This document shows positions 24,185-32,799 of a stretch of 64,000 nucleotides of DNA, one piece after another; the first letter of the stretch is position 1; each line of letters opens with the position of its first letter. The position numbers were made by a program, and so were the translations under genes. Below the pieces are notes generated by a model. That model saw only the letters and a list, made by a program, of their open reading frames with translations, searched no databases and was not told where the DNA came from. Source of the stretch: Microbispora sp. H11081 (GTDB lineage Bacteria > Actinomycetota > Actinomycetes > Streptosporangiales > Streptosporangiaceae); assembly GCF_012999535.1 (NCBI RefSeq), contig NZ_JABBWV010000009.1, forward strand, positions 186,001 through 250,000. The letters run 5' to 3'.

Positions 24185-25617
24185 AAATAAGTACCGACAT
24201 TCCCGCGCGGCTTGATCGACTCCCCTGGGCCCGCTGGCACTGGCTCGTGCTCATCGGCCTCGGCACCGTCTGGATCCTCGACGGGCTCGAAGTGACCATC
24301 GTGGGAGTCATCGGCCCCCGGATCACGGATCCGGACAGCGGGCTGGGACTCACCGACAGCGAGGTCGGGATCGCCGCGGGCGTCTACGTCGCGGGAGCCT
24401 GTCTCGGCGCGCTCTTCTTCGGCCACCTGACCGACCGGTTCGGGCGCAAGAAACTCTTCCTGGCGACCCTCGCCCTCTACCTGGCCGCCACCGTGGCCAC
24501 GGCCTTCGCCCACGACGCCTGGTACTTCTACCTCTGCCGGTTCTTCACCGGCGCCGGCATCGGAGGCGAGTACGCCGCGATCAACTCGGCGATCGACGAA
24601 CTCATCCCGGCCCGCGTACGCGGCACCGTCGACCTGGTCGTGAACGGCTCCTTCTGGCTGGGCACCGCGCTCGGCGCGCTCATCGCGATCCCGGCGCTCG
24701 ACACCGGCCTGCTGCCGGCCGATCTCGGCTGGCGCCTGCTGTTCGGCATGGGCGCCGTCCTCGGCGTGGGCATCCTGCTGGTCCGCCGTACGGTGCCGGA
24801 GAGCCCGCGCTGGCTGTTCATCCACGGCCGCGAACGCGAGGCCGAGGAGATCGTCGCGGACATCGAGAGGAAGGTCCGCGAGGAGAGCGGCAAGACGCTC
24901 GAACCGGCGCACGGGGAGATCAGGATCACCCAGCGGGAGCGCACCCCGCTGACGGAGGTGGCCGCGACGCTGCTGCGCCGCTACCCCAAGCGCACGACCG
25001 TCGGCCTCGCCCTGTTCATCGGCCAGGCGTTCCTCTACAACTCGATCTTCTTCACGTACGCGCTGGTGCTGTCGACCTTCTTCAAGGTGCCGGACGGCAC
25101 CACGCCGTGGTATCTCATCCCGATCGCCATCGGGAACTTCCTCGGCCCTGTCCTGCTCGGCCGGTTCTTCGACACGATCGGCCGCCGGACCATGATCGCG
25201 GGCACCTACGTGCTGTCCGGCCTGCTCCTGCTGGGCACGGCCGCGTTGTTCAACGCGGAGGTGCTGAGCCCGGCGACCCTCACGGCCTGCTGGATGGTGG
25301 TGTTCTTCTTCGCCTCCGCGGGGGCGAGCAGCGCCTACCTGACCGTGTCGGAGATCTTCCCGATGGAGACCAGGGCCCTGGCGATCGCGCTGTTCTACGC
25401 GGTCGGCACCGGCCTCGGCGGCATCATCGGCCCCGTGCTCTTCGGCCGACTGGTGGAGAGCGGGGTCGTCGGCAACGTCGTCGTCGGCTACGTCATCGGC
25501 GCCGTCCTGATGATCGCGGCCGGGCTGACGCAGTGGTTCATGGGCGTGGAGGCGGCCCGGCGCTCGCTGGAGGACATCGCCGCCCCGCTCAGCTCGGAAC
25601 AGCACCAGATGGTCTGA
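24178..25617 (+). CDS. Major facilitator superfamily transporter (sugar-porter-like)
   Basis: A 479-aa permease with about 12 TM helices. It shows the sugar-porter motifs DRFGRKK after TM2, PESPRWL before the central loop, and a duplicated motif RFFDTIGRR in the second half. A cytoplasmic loop of about 70 charged residues separates the halves. GAAGGGGA precedes ATG 24178. The substrate may be a sugar, polyol or organic acid; no catabolic genes adjoin it. The start codon lies in a 10-bp inverted repeat, suggesting translational control. Confidence 0.9.
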   Translation: MAQISTDIPARLDRLPWARWHWLVLIGLGTVWILDGLEVTIVGVIGPRITDPDSGLGLTDSEVGIAAGVYVAGACLGALFFGHLTDRFGRKKLFLATLALYLAATVATAFAHDAWYFYLCRFFTGAGIGGEYAAINSAIDELIPARVRGTVDLVVNGSFWLGTALGALIAIPALDTGLLPADLGWRLLFGMGAVLGVGILLVRRTVPESPRWLFIHGREREAEEIVADIERKVREESGKTLEPAHGEIRITQRERTPLTEVAATLLRRYPKRTTVGLALFIGQAFLYNSIFFTYALVLSTFFKVPDGTTPWYLIPIAIGNFLGPVLLGRFFDTIGRRTMIAGTYVLSGLLLLGTAALFNAEVLSPATLTACWMVVFFFASAGASSAYLTVSEIFPMETRALAIALFYAVGTGLGGIIGPVLFGRLVESGVVGNVVVGYVIGAVLMIAAGLTQWFMGVEAARRSLEDIAAPLSSEQHQMV

Positions 25618-25756
25618 CCCCCACTCCCCCGCTCTGTTCGGCCCGCGTCCCCTCGGTGGCGCGGGCCCGTACCGGACCGGATGCCACACCGCCCTCTTGG
25701 GTACCAATCCCCCCAGATGCGCATACAGGGCGCATCCTCGTACATCCGGGGGGATC

Positions 25757-25882
25757 ATGGCTGACGACGCTCAGAAGAAGAAGCCGGCGAAGTCCACCGG
25801 CAAGGCGAAGAAGACGGCCATCAAGGAAGCCCGCTCGGCCAAGCAGGCCAAGAAGGCCAACCGTCCCGCCGAGGGCGAGTGA
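25757..25882 (+). CDS. 41-aa Lys/Ala-rich basic protein
   Basis: A tiny protein starting MADDAQKKKPAKSTGKAKKT and ending NRPAEGE, with 13 lysines among 41 residues. GGGGGG lies 4 nt before ATG 25757. Composition resembles histone H1-like tails or small nucleic-acid-binding proteins; no fold is expected in isolation. Similar lysine-rich micro-proteins are known in actinomycetes, but the role is unknown. Confidence 0.65.
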   Translation: MADDAQKKKPAKSTGKAKKTAIKEARSAKQAKKANRPAEGE

Positions 25883-26070
25883 TCCGCTCCGCGGCGACCC
25901 CGTGATGCGGGCCGGGCCCTTCGCGGGCCCGGCCCCTCTCGCACCCTCACGTCCGCTCTGCCCTGCCCGCGCCGCCTCACACCCGTACGGCCCCCGTGTG
26001 CGACGCGTCTCACGGTCCTGGATACTCGGAACGCCGTAGCGCCGATCACGCACGACCTGGAGGGCCACCC

Positions 26071-26910
26071 GTGAGGATTGGAGTCGTCTTCGACCGCGGT
26101 CTCCCGCCGGAATCGCTCCCCGCGTTCGCCGGGGAACTCGACGGCACGGCGGTCTCCGACCTGTGGGTGGTGGAGGACCTCGGCTGGACGGGCGCGATCT
26201 CCTCGGCCGCGACGGCGCTGGCCGCGACCACGCGCCTGCGCGTGGGCATCGGCATCGCCCCGGCGCCGCTGCGCAATCCGATGCTGCTGGCGATGGAACT
26301 GGCCAACCTGGCCCGCCTCCACCCCGGACGGCTCGCCGCGGGCATCGGGCACGGCGTGCAGGACTGGATGCGCCAGGCCGGCGCCGCCGCCTCGTCGCCG
26401 ATGTCGCTGCTTGAGGAGACCATCACGTCCGTACGGGCGCTGCTGCGTGGCGAGACCGTCACCCTGGACGGACGCGAGGTGCGTCTGGACGGCGTCCGTC
26501 TCGTCCACCCTCCGGCCGAGCCGCCGCCCGTCCTCGCCGGCGTGGTGAGCCCGCGCTCGCTGGCCCTGTCCGGGCGGGTGGCCCAGGGCACGATCCTCCC
26601 CGAGGGACTCGGCCCCGAGCAGGTGCGGGCGATCGTCGAGCGGATCGGCGCGACCGGCGACCACGAGGTGGTGGCGTTCGTCTACCTCCACGTCGGCGAC
26701 GACGCCCGCCTGGCCATGCGGCCCGCGGCGGAGGAGCAGGCGGCGTTCCTGCGGGTGCCGCCGGAGGAGGTCGTCATGGCGGCGGGCTCGCCGGAGGAGG
26801 CGGGCGCGCTGGTCAGGGCGCTGTGGGAGGCGGGCGTCACCACGGTCGCCGTCCGCCCGGTGGGCGCGGACCCGCTCTCCCACGTCCACCGCCTCCTGGC
26901 CGCACTCTGA
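26071..26910 (+). CDS. LLM-class (luciferase-like) flavin/F420-dependent oxidoreductase
   Basis: A 279-aa TIM-barrel oxidoreductase of the bacterial luciferase-like family. It opens VRIGVVFDRGLPP and shows DLWVVEDLGW, GIGIAPAPLRNPMLLAMELANL and RLAAGIGHGV, typical of actinobacterial F420-dependent members. GTG 26071 follows GGAGGG by 6 nt; the longer frame upstream is non-coding. It lacks substrate-specific neighbours. Confidence 0.9.
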   Translation: MRIGVVFDRGLPPESLPAFAGELDGTAVSDLWVVEDLGWTGAISSAATALAATTRLRVGIGIAPAPLRNPMLLAMELANLARLHPGRLAAGIGHGVQDWMRQAGAAASSPMSLLEETITSVRALLRGETVTLDGREVRLDGVRLVHPPAEPPPVLAGVVSPRSLALSGRVAQGTILPEGLGPEQVRAIVERIGATGDHEVVAFVYLHVGDDARLAMRPAAEEQAAFLRVPPEEVVMAAGSPEEAGALVRALWEAGVTTVAVRPVGADPLSHVHRLLAAL

Positions 26911-26936
26911 GGCCCTACGTCAGGAACCGGGGGCCC

Positions 26937-27089
26937 TCACGTCCGGGCGGGCAGTCCGGCGTAGTAGGGCCGCATCTCGGGATAGTAGGCGGCGAAGTCC
27001 GGCCTGGGTGAGCCGTCGCGCGCGGCCACGAGCATGTCCAGGTAGTACTCCCAGCCCGGGCCGATCTCGCCGGTGGGGGGTCGGTTCAC
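26937..27089 (-). pseudogene. C-terminal remnant of an SRPBCC (AHSA1-like) gene
   Basis: A 50-codon frame from GTG 27089 that encodes only the end of an SRPBCC/AHSA1 protein (GPGWEYYLDMLVAARDG, then YYPEMRPYYAGL). A normal family member is about 150 aa, so roughly the first two thirds are missing. The start overlaps the end of the ArsR remnant by 3 nt, the classic ArsR-SRPBCC arrangement. A short expressed peptide cannot be excluded. Confidence 0.6.
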
Positions 27090-27295
27090 GCGGTGTTCTC
27101 TTTCGCTTGGCCGGCCGCGCTGCGCGCACGGCGTTCGCGCCGGTTCCGGTAGACCTCCGTCTCCAGCGCGTCGAGGCGGTGCTCCCAGCCGAGGGGCCGG
27201 ACGAACTGGCCGAGCCATGCGGAGAGCTCGGTGAGCCGCCCGGCGTCGAGCTCGTAGAGCCGCCTCGCCCTGGCCGGAAGGGCCGTCCGATCTAC
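27086..27295 (-). pseudogene. C-terminal remnant of an ArsR-family regulator
   Basis: The frame encodes the characteristic tail of ArsR regulators that pair with SRPBCC proteins: RLYELDAGRLTELSAWLGQF followed by RLDALETEVYRNRRERR. The winged-helix DNA-binding half is absent and no start codon with a ribosome site opens the frame nearby. Together with the truncated SRPBCC gene it marks a decayed two-gene module. Confidence 0.6.
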
Positions 27296-27383
27296 GGCCG
27301 AGCACGGGCCATGACATTTGTCCCGGCGAGGACGGGATATGCGTCGCTGCGCCGGAACACGGACGATCGGGCAGAGTTGGGAC

Positions 27384-27884
27384 GTGGACACCCCGACCCT
27401 CCGATCCCCCCGGCACCGCGTAAGCCGTACCGCCGTCTGGTACTGGGCCTCCCGGGCCGCCCTCGGCTGGCTCGTCATCGTCGCCGCCCATGTGTTCTGG
27501 CTCGTGGCCGACGACGAGAACGCCGTCTCCCTCACCGCGCACGTGACCGCTCTGGTTGTCACGGCCGTCGCCGCGGTGGCGCACGTCACGGTCATGCCGC
27601 GATGGCGCTACCGAGTGCACCGCTGGGAGGCCACGTCCACGGCCGTGTTCACCCAGGCAGGGTGGTTCAAGCAGGAGTGGCGCATCGCGCCCGTCTCGCG
27701 CATCCAGACCGTGGACAGCGAGCGCGGCCCGCTCGAGCAGCTCTTCCGCCTGGCCAACGTCACCGTGACGACCGCCTCCGCCGCGGGCCCGATCAAGATC
27801 GCCGGCCTCGACCGCGACACCGCCCAGCGCCTGGTCGCCGAGCTCACGGCCACCGCGCAGGCCACGGTGGGTGACGCCACATGA
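27384..27884 (+). CDS. Bacterial PH-domain membrane protein (YdbS-like)
   Basis: A 166-aa protein with two TM helices (about 20-40 and 52-75) followed by a bPH_2 domain with the WFKQEWRIAPVSRIQTVD signature. GTG 27384 is the first plausible start. Its stop overlaps the next gene by 4 nt (ATGA). YdbS/YdbT pairs are membrane proteins of uncertain role; in Bacillus subtilis they protect against certain bacteriocins. Confidence 0.88.
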   Translation: MDTPTLRSPRHRVSRTAVWYWASRAALGWLVIVAAHVFWLVADDENAVSLTAHVTALVVTAVAAVAHVTVMPRWRYRVHRWEATSTAVFTQAGWFKQEWRIAPVSRIQTVDSERGPLEQLFRLANVTVTTASAAGPIKIAGLDRDTAQRLVAELTATAQATVGDAT

Positions 27885-29497
27885 TCGACCCCGTCGAGGA
27901 ACCGGTCTGGCACCGGCTGAGCCCGCGCATGCTGGTGGTCCACCCCGTCCAGGAGGTCGTACGGGCCGCCCCGGCGCTGCTCGGCCTGCTGGTCGCGGGG
28001 TCGAGCAGCGGCGGGAAGGGCCACCTGTGGAGCATCGCCGGCGTGGGAGTCATGGTCGTGCTCGGCGTGCTGCGCTGGTTCACCACGACCTATCGGATCA
28101 CCCCGGAGCACGTGCGGGTCCGCCGCGGCCTGCTGACCCGCAAGGTGCTCACCGTGCCCCGCGACCGTGTCCGCACCGTGGACGTCACCTCCCACGTGCT
28201 GCACCGCGTGCTCGGCCTGGCCAGGGTGGAGGTGGGCACGGGCACGTCGGAGCGCAGGCACGAGGGCCGGCTCAAGCTCGACGCGCTGGCCGCCGCCGAG
28301 GCCGCCCGCCTGCGCGTGGAACTGCTGCGCCGCTCCCCGGTCACCTCCGCCGAGCCGCTCGACTCGACGCCTCCCGCCGGGAGCACCCCGGCGGCGGAGC
28401 ACGAACTCGCGCGGATGCGCCCCGAGTGGGTGAGGTTCGGGCCGTTCACCATGTCCGGACTGGTCACCGTGGGCGTCGTCGCCGGCTTCGTGTCCCGCCT
28501 GGTCTCCGAGGGCAACGTCGACCTCGGCCGGGTCGGGCCGGTCAGGGAGACCTGGCGGTGGTTCAGCGCGCTGTCGCTCCCGCTGGAGATCGCGACGGTG
28601 GTGCTCGTGCTGGTCGTGTTCGTGAGCGTCGCCTCCACGCTCGGCTATGTGGTGGCCTTCGGCAACTTCCGGCTGACCCGGCAGGCCGAGGGCACCCTGC
28701 ACGTGACCCGGGGGCTGCTGACCACGCGGGCCACCACCATCGAGGAACGGCGGCTGCGTGGCGTCGAGATCAGCGAGCCGCTGCTGCTGCGGGCCGTGCG
28801 CGGGGCCCGCCTGTCGGCGGTGACGACCGGCCTGCGCGCGGCGCAGGGCGCCCAGCGCGGCGGGTCGTTGCTGCTGCCGCCCGCGCCCCGCGAGCAGGCC
28901 GTGGCGGTGGCCGGCCTCGTGCTCCCCCGCGTCTCCCCCGGCGTGCGCGACGGCACCGGCGACGGCACCGGCGAGGCCGCCCACGACCCCGCTGTCTCCC
29001 CGGTCACCGCGCCGCTGACCGCGCACGGCCCGGCCGCGCTGCGCCGCAGGTTCACCCGCGCGTACGGCGTGCACGCGCTGGTGCTGGCCGCGCTGCTCGC
29101 GTCGTGGCGGTGGGCCGGCCTGCCCTCGTGGACGTGGCTCACCGCCGCCGCCCTGCTGCCGCTGACGGCCCTGCTGGCCGCCGACCGCTACCGCTCGCTT
29201 GGCCACGCGCTGACCTCCGGTTATCTGGTCACCCGCTGGGGCTCGATCGTGCGCCGGCGGGTGGCGCTGGAGTGCGACGGCGTCATCGGCTGGAACATCC
29301 AGCGGTCGTTCTTCCAGCGCCGGGCCCGCCTGGCGACGCTGACGGCGACCACCGCGGCGGGCAAGCAGGGCTACCAGGTGCGCGACGCCGGCCTCGGCGA
29401 GGTGCTGCGCCTGGCCGCGGCGGGCACCCCCGGTCTGCTCGACGAGTTCCTCGTCGACGCCCGTCCAACACCCGAGCTGTCGGCCAATAGCATGTAA
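27881..29497 (+). CDS. Bacterial PH-domain membrane protein (YdbT-like)
   Basis: A 538-aa partner of the preceding gene with three bPH_2 repeats, each after a pair of TM helices. Signatures are RVRRGLLTRKVLTVPRDRVRTVD, LHVTRGLLTTRATTIEERRLRG and a third weaker repeat around ITRWGSIV-like text near residue 450. ATG 27881 overlaps the YdbS-like stop. The stop is followed directly by the agmatinase leader. Membrane location is clear; function is not. Confidence 0.88.
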   Translation: MIDPVEEPVWHRLSPRMLVVHPVQEVVRAAPALLGLLVAGSSSGGKGHLWSIAGVGVMVVLGVLRWFTTTYRITPEHVRVRRGLLTRKVLTVPRDRVRTVDVTSHVLHRVLGLARVEVGTGTSERRHEGRLKLDALAAAEAARLRVELLRRSPVTSAEPLDSTPPAGSTPAAEHELARMRPEWVRFGPFTMSGLVTVGVVAGFVSRLVSEGNVDLGRVGPVRETWRWFSALSLPLEIATVVLVLVVFVSVASTLGYVVAFGNFRLTRQAEGTLHVTRGLLTTRATTIEERRLRGVEISEPLLLRAVRGARLSAVTTGLRAAQGAQRGGSLLLPPAPREQAVAVAGLVLPRVSPGVRDGTGDGTGEAAHDPAVSPVTAPLTAHGPAALRRRFTRAYGVHALVLAALLASWRWAGLPSWTWLTAAALLPLTALLAADRYRSLGHALTSGYLVTRWGSIVRRRVALECDGVIGWNIQRSFFQRRARLATLTATTAAGKQGYQVRDAGLGEVLRLAAAGTPGLLDEFLVDARPTPELSANSM

Positions 29498-29532
29498 TGC
29501 CTGGTAAAACCGGTTATTCGTCAGGAGTTGGA

Positions 29533-30579
29533 TTGTCCCGCTACGGCCAGATGTTCGGCCCCGACATCACGTTCCTCGGCGTCGAACGGTGCGACCTCGA
29601 CGACCCTGCCGGCTACGCGGACGCCGACGTGGTCATCCTCGGCGCGCCGTTCGACGGCGGCACCTCCCACCGCCCGGGTGCGCGCTTCGGCCCGAACGCC
29701 ATCCGCCAGACCTGCTATCTCCCCCACGACGGCTCCCGCCCCAGCCTCGCGCTGCGCGTGGACGCGCTGAAGGACCTGCGGGTGCTGGACGCCGGGGACG
29801 TGGAGACCTACGCCGGCGACATCGAGGGCAGCCTGCGCGCGATCGAGGACGCGGTCGCCACGATCGCGGCATCCGGGGCGATCCCCGTCGTTCTCGGCGG
29901 CGACCACACGATCGCCCTGCCCGACGCGACCGGCGTCGCCCGTCACCACGGCTTCGGCCGGATCTCGATGATCCACTTCGACGCGCACGCCGACACGGGC
30001 GACATCGAGTTCGGCCACCTGCACGGCCACGGGCAGCCGATGCGGCGGCTCATCGAGTCGGGCGCCATCCGGGGCGACCGTTTCCTGCAGGTCGGGCTGC
30101 GGGGTTACTGGCCTGGGCCCGACATCCTCGACTGGATGGCCGGGCAGCGCATGCGGTCGTACGAGATGACCGAGATCGTGGCAAGGGGCCTCGACGAGTG
30201 CCTCTCCGAGGCGTACGCGATCGCGCTCGACGACTGCGACGGGGTCTACCTGTCGGTGGACGTGGACGTCTGCGACCCCGGCCACGCGCCGGGCACGGGC
30301 ACGCCGGAGCCGGGCGGCCTGTCGGCCCGCCAGCTTCTCGACGCCGTGCGCAGGACCTGTTACGAACTGCCCGTCGTCGGCCTGGAGATCGTCGAGGTGG
30401 CCCCGCCGTACGACCACGCGGACATCACTGCGTACCTCGGCAACCGGGTCGTCCTGGAGGCGCTGTCGGCGATCGCCCGCCGCCGCGCGGACGCCGCCGA
30501 TGGCACCCGCTGGGACCCGAGACAGCCCCTCCTCGACGGCCGCCGGCCGAGCCCGCCCGCCGCGCCTCCCGCCCCCTGA
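29533..30579 (+). CDS. speB: Agmatinase (ureohydrolase family)
   Basis: A 348-aa manganese enzyme predicted to convert agmatine to putrescine and urea. Metal-binding motifs are complete: GGDHT, FDAHADTG and SVDVDVCDP. TTG 29533 is chosen over ATG 29497 for two reasons. AGGAG lies 5 nt before it. Codons between the two starts have mostly A or T in third position, unlike the rest of the gene. Guanidinobutyrase or guanidinopropionase activity is possible because family members differ in substrate. It follows the PH-domain pair closely. Confidence 0.88.
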   Translation: MSRYGQMFGPDITFLGVERCDLDDPAGYADADVVILGAPFDGGTSHRPGARFGPNAIRQTCYLPHDGSRPSLALRVDALKDLRVLDAGDVETYAGDIEGSLRAIEDAVATIAASGAIPVVLGGDHTIALPDATGVARHHGFGRISMIHFDAHADTGDIEFGHLHGHGQPMRRLIESGAIRGDRFLQVGLRGYWPGPDILDWMAGQRMRSYEMTEIVARGLDECLSEAYAIALDDCDGVYLSVDVDVCDPGHAPGTGTPEPGGLSARQLLDAVRRTCYELPVVGLEIVEVAPPYDHADITAYLGNRVVLEALSAIARRRADAADGTRWDPRQPLLDGRRPSPPAAPPAP

Positions 30580-30582
30580 GCT

Positions 30583-30611
30583 GCCGGAAACACGCGCGGC
30601 CGGAAACACGC
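30583..30611. repeat. Direct repeat GCCGGAAACACGC x2
   Basis: Two identical 13-nt copies begin 16 bp apart just after the agmatinase stop and 36 nt before the serine hydrolase start. They could be regulator binding sites or a small duplication. Confidence 0.45.
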
Positions 30612-30646
30612 ATCCTGAAAAAGCGTGATCTGGTAGGCATGGTCGG

Positions 30647-31666
30647 GTGACGCGATCGAGAACCGCCGCACTCCTGGTCGTTGCCGCGGCCCTCCCGGCG
30701 CTGCTGACCGGCTGCTCCCCGGGCGGCACCACGGGGGTCAGCACGGCAGCGGGTGGCGGCGCGGCAGGCACGCGCGAAGCCGCCCCTGCCCAGGTGACGC
30801 CGGGATCCGGCGCGGCGACCTCGGGATCCGCGGCGGCCGGATCGGCCGCGAACCCAGCGTCCGTGAACCCCCTGTCCGCTAAACCCGTGTCCGCGAAGCC
30901 GGTGCCGGTGCCGACCGGAGTGACGGCGGGGTACGCCGTGGTCGACGTGACCACGGGTAAGACGGTCGCTCAGGCGCGGCAGCACCACCGGTTCAGGTCG
31001 GCGTCGGTGGTGAAGATCCTCATCGCCGTCGACTACCTGGAGCGGCGCAGGGGGGCCGTCCCCGCCGGGGACAGGGCGCTCCTGACGCGCATGCTGCGCG
31101 GCAGCGACGACGACGCGGCGACGGCCCTGTGGCGGCGCGGCGGCCAGGGCGAGATCGTCCGCCGCGTGGCCCGCCGGATCGGCCTGGCCGAAACCGCCCC
31201 GCCGCCCGCCGCCAAACCGGGATTCTGGGGATACACCGCGATCAGCGCGGCCGACATCGCGCTCGTCTACCGGTATCTGCTGCGGCGGGCCGAACCCCGC
31301 GTCCGCGACTTCGTCCTCGGCGAACTGCGTAAGGCGTCGAAGTGCGCGAGCGACGGCTTCGACCAGTATTTCGGCATTCCGCGCGCCGCGCCCCGGCCCT
31401 GGGCGATCAAGCAGGGCTGGTCGGGTTACGGCGCGACTCCACCGGTCAGGTGCGTCCGTTCTACGGTGGCGTCGTACCGTATCGGGGCGGTCACAATGGG
31501 CGGCAACCCGGTTGATTTCGGCCGTCCCGTGCTCCACACTACTGGCGTGATCGGCGACCGGCTGATCATGGTGGTTCTCACCCTGCAGCCCTCGGGGGCG
31601 TCCTTCACGAAGTCGGCGGAGCGGGTGACGAAGCTGGCGAGAGACCTCTATCTCAGCCTCGCCTAG
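30647..31666 (+). CDS. Serine hydrolase lipoprotein (beta-lactamase/PBP-like fold)
   Basis: A 339-aa secreted lipoprotein: lipobox LLTGC at about residue 23, an Ala/Ser/Pro spacer to about residue 90, then a class A beta-lactamase-like domain. SASVVK (SxxK) supplies the candidate nucleophile. SDDDAATAL occupies the SxN position, and KQGWSG stands in place of KTG. These substitutions make a classic beta-lactamase unlikely; it may act on cell-wall peptides. It stands directly upstream of mreB. Confidence 0.8.
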   Translation: MTRSRTAALLVVAAALPALLTGCSPGGTTGVSTAAGGGAAGTREAAPAQVTPGSGAATSGSAAAGSAANPASVNPLSAKPVSAKPVPVPTGVTAGYAVVDVTTGKTVAQARQHHRFRSASVVKILIAVDYLERRRGAVPAGDRALLTRMLRGSDDDAATALWRRGGQGEIVRRVARRIGLAETAPPPAAKPGFWGYTAISAADIALVYRYLLRRAEPRVRDFVLGELRKASKCASDGFDQYFGIPRAAPRPWAIKQGWSGYGATPPVRCVRSTVASYRIGAVTMGGNPVDFGRPVLHTTGVIGDRLIMVVLTLQPSGASFTKSAERVTKLARDLYLSLA

Positions 31667-31731
31667 CGTGTCCGGTTCGTACGGAAGGGACCGTTCCGTT
31701 TAGAGGCGGGGCCGTCGGGCAGCGATCACGC

Positions 31732-32799
31732 GTGCTCTCCCTCCTCTCTGAAAGCTGGTCGGCGATGGGTTTCCCGTGGGGATTGCTCGGCCGGGACATG
31801 GCGGTCGATCTCGGCACCGCCAATACGCTCGTGTACGTGCGCAGGAAGGGCGTCGTCCTCGACGAGCCCTCGGTGGTGGCGATCAATCTGCACACGGACA
31901 GGATCGTGGCGGTCGGGACCGCGGCGAAGGAGATGATCGGGCGGACCCCGCCCCACATCGCCACGCTGCGTCCGCTCAAGGACGGTGTGATCGCCGACCT
32001 CGACGCGGCCGAGCGCATGTTGCGGCACTTCATCCAGGTGGCGCACAAGAACCGCTATCTGGCCAAACCCCGGATCGTCGTCGCCGTGCCGAGCGGCACC
32101 ACGAGCGTGGAGCAGCGCGCGGTCAGGGAGGCGGCGTACGAGGCGGGCGCCCGCCGCGTCCACATCATCGAGGAGCCGATGGCGGCGGCGATCGGCGCAG
32201 GGCTCAACGTGGGCGACACGACCGGCAACATGGTCGTGGACATCGGCGGCGGCACCACGGAGGTCGCGATCGTCTCGCTCGGCGGGGTGGTCGTCTCGAA
32301 GTCCGTACGCGTCGGCGGTGACGAACTGGACGAGGCGATCGTCAACTACGTGAAGAAGGAGTACTCCCTGATGCTCGGCGAGCGCACCGCCGAGCACATC
32401 AAGATCAAGATGGGCAGCGCGCTGCCGGGCGGCGACGACGACACCTCGATGCCGGTCCGTGGCCGCGACCTGGTGACCGGCCTGCCCAAGACGGCGACGA
32501 TCAACCGAGCCCAGGTCAGGGACGCGATCGAGGACCAGGTCCAGACGATCGTCGACGCCGTGCAGAGCACGCTGGACCAGTGCCCGGCCGAGCTCGCGGG
32601 CGATCTCATCGACAACGGCATCGTGCTGACCGGCGGCGGCGCGCTGCTCGACGGGCTGGCCGATCGGCTCGGAGAGGCCGTCGGCATGCCGATCAACCTC
32701 GTCGACCAGCCGCTCCAGTCGGTCGTGCTGGGCGCGGGCCGGTGCGTCGAGCGCTTCGACGAGATGCAGGACGTGTTCGTCCCAGAAACGCGTCGATGA
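31732..32799 (+). CDS. mreB: Rod-shape protein MreB
   Basis: A 355-aa actin-like cytoskeletal ATPase. It carries the phosphate-1 motif AVDLGTANTLVYV, phosphate-2 VVDIGGGTTEVAI and the adenosine motif LTGGGALL. GTG 31732 is listed; ATG 31765 would give the more usual 344 aa. In sporulating actinomycetes MreB supports spore-wall synthesis. It is first in mreB-mreC-mreD-PBP2-rodA, and its stop overlaps mreC by 4 nt. Confidence 0.95.
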   Translation: MLSLLSESWSAMGFPWGLLGRDMAVDLGTANTLVYVRRKGVVLDEPSVVAINLHTDRIVAVGTAAKEMIGRTPPHIATLRPLKDGVIADLDAAERMLRHFIQVAHKNRYLAKPRIVVAVPSGTTSVEQRAVREAAYEAGARRVHIIEEPMAAAIGAGLNVGDTTGNMVVDIGGGTTEVAIVSLGGVVVSKSVRVGGDELDEAIVNYVKKEYSLMLGERTAEHIKIKMGSALPGGDDDTSMPVRGRDLVTGLPKTATINRAQVRDAIEDQVQTIVDAVQSTLDQCPAELAGDLIDNGIVLTGGGALLDGLADRLGEAVGMPINLVDQPLQSVVLGAGRCVERFDEMQDVFVPETRR

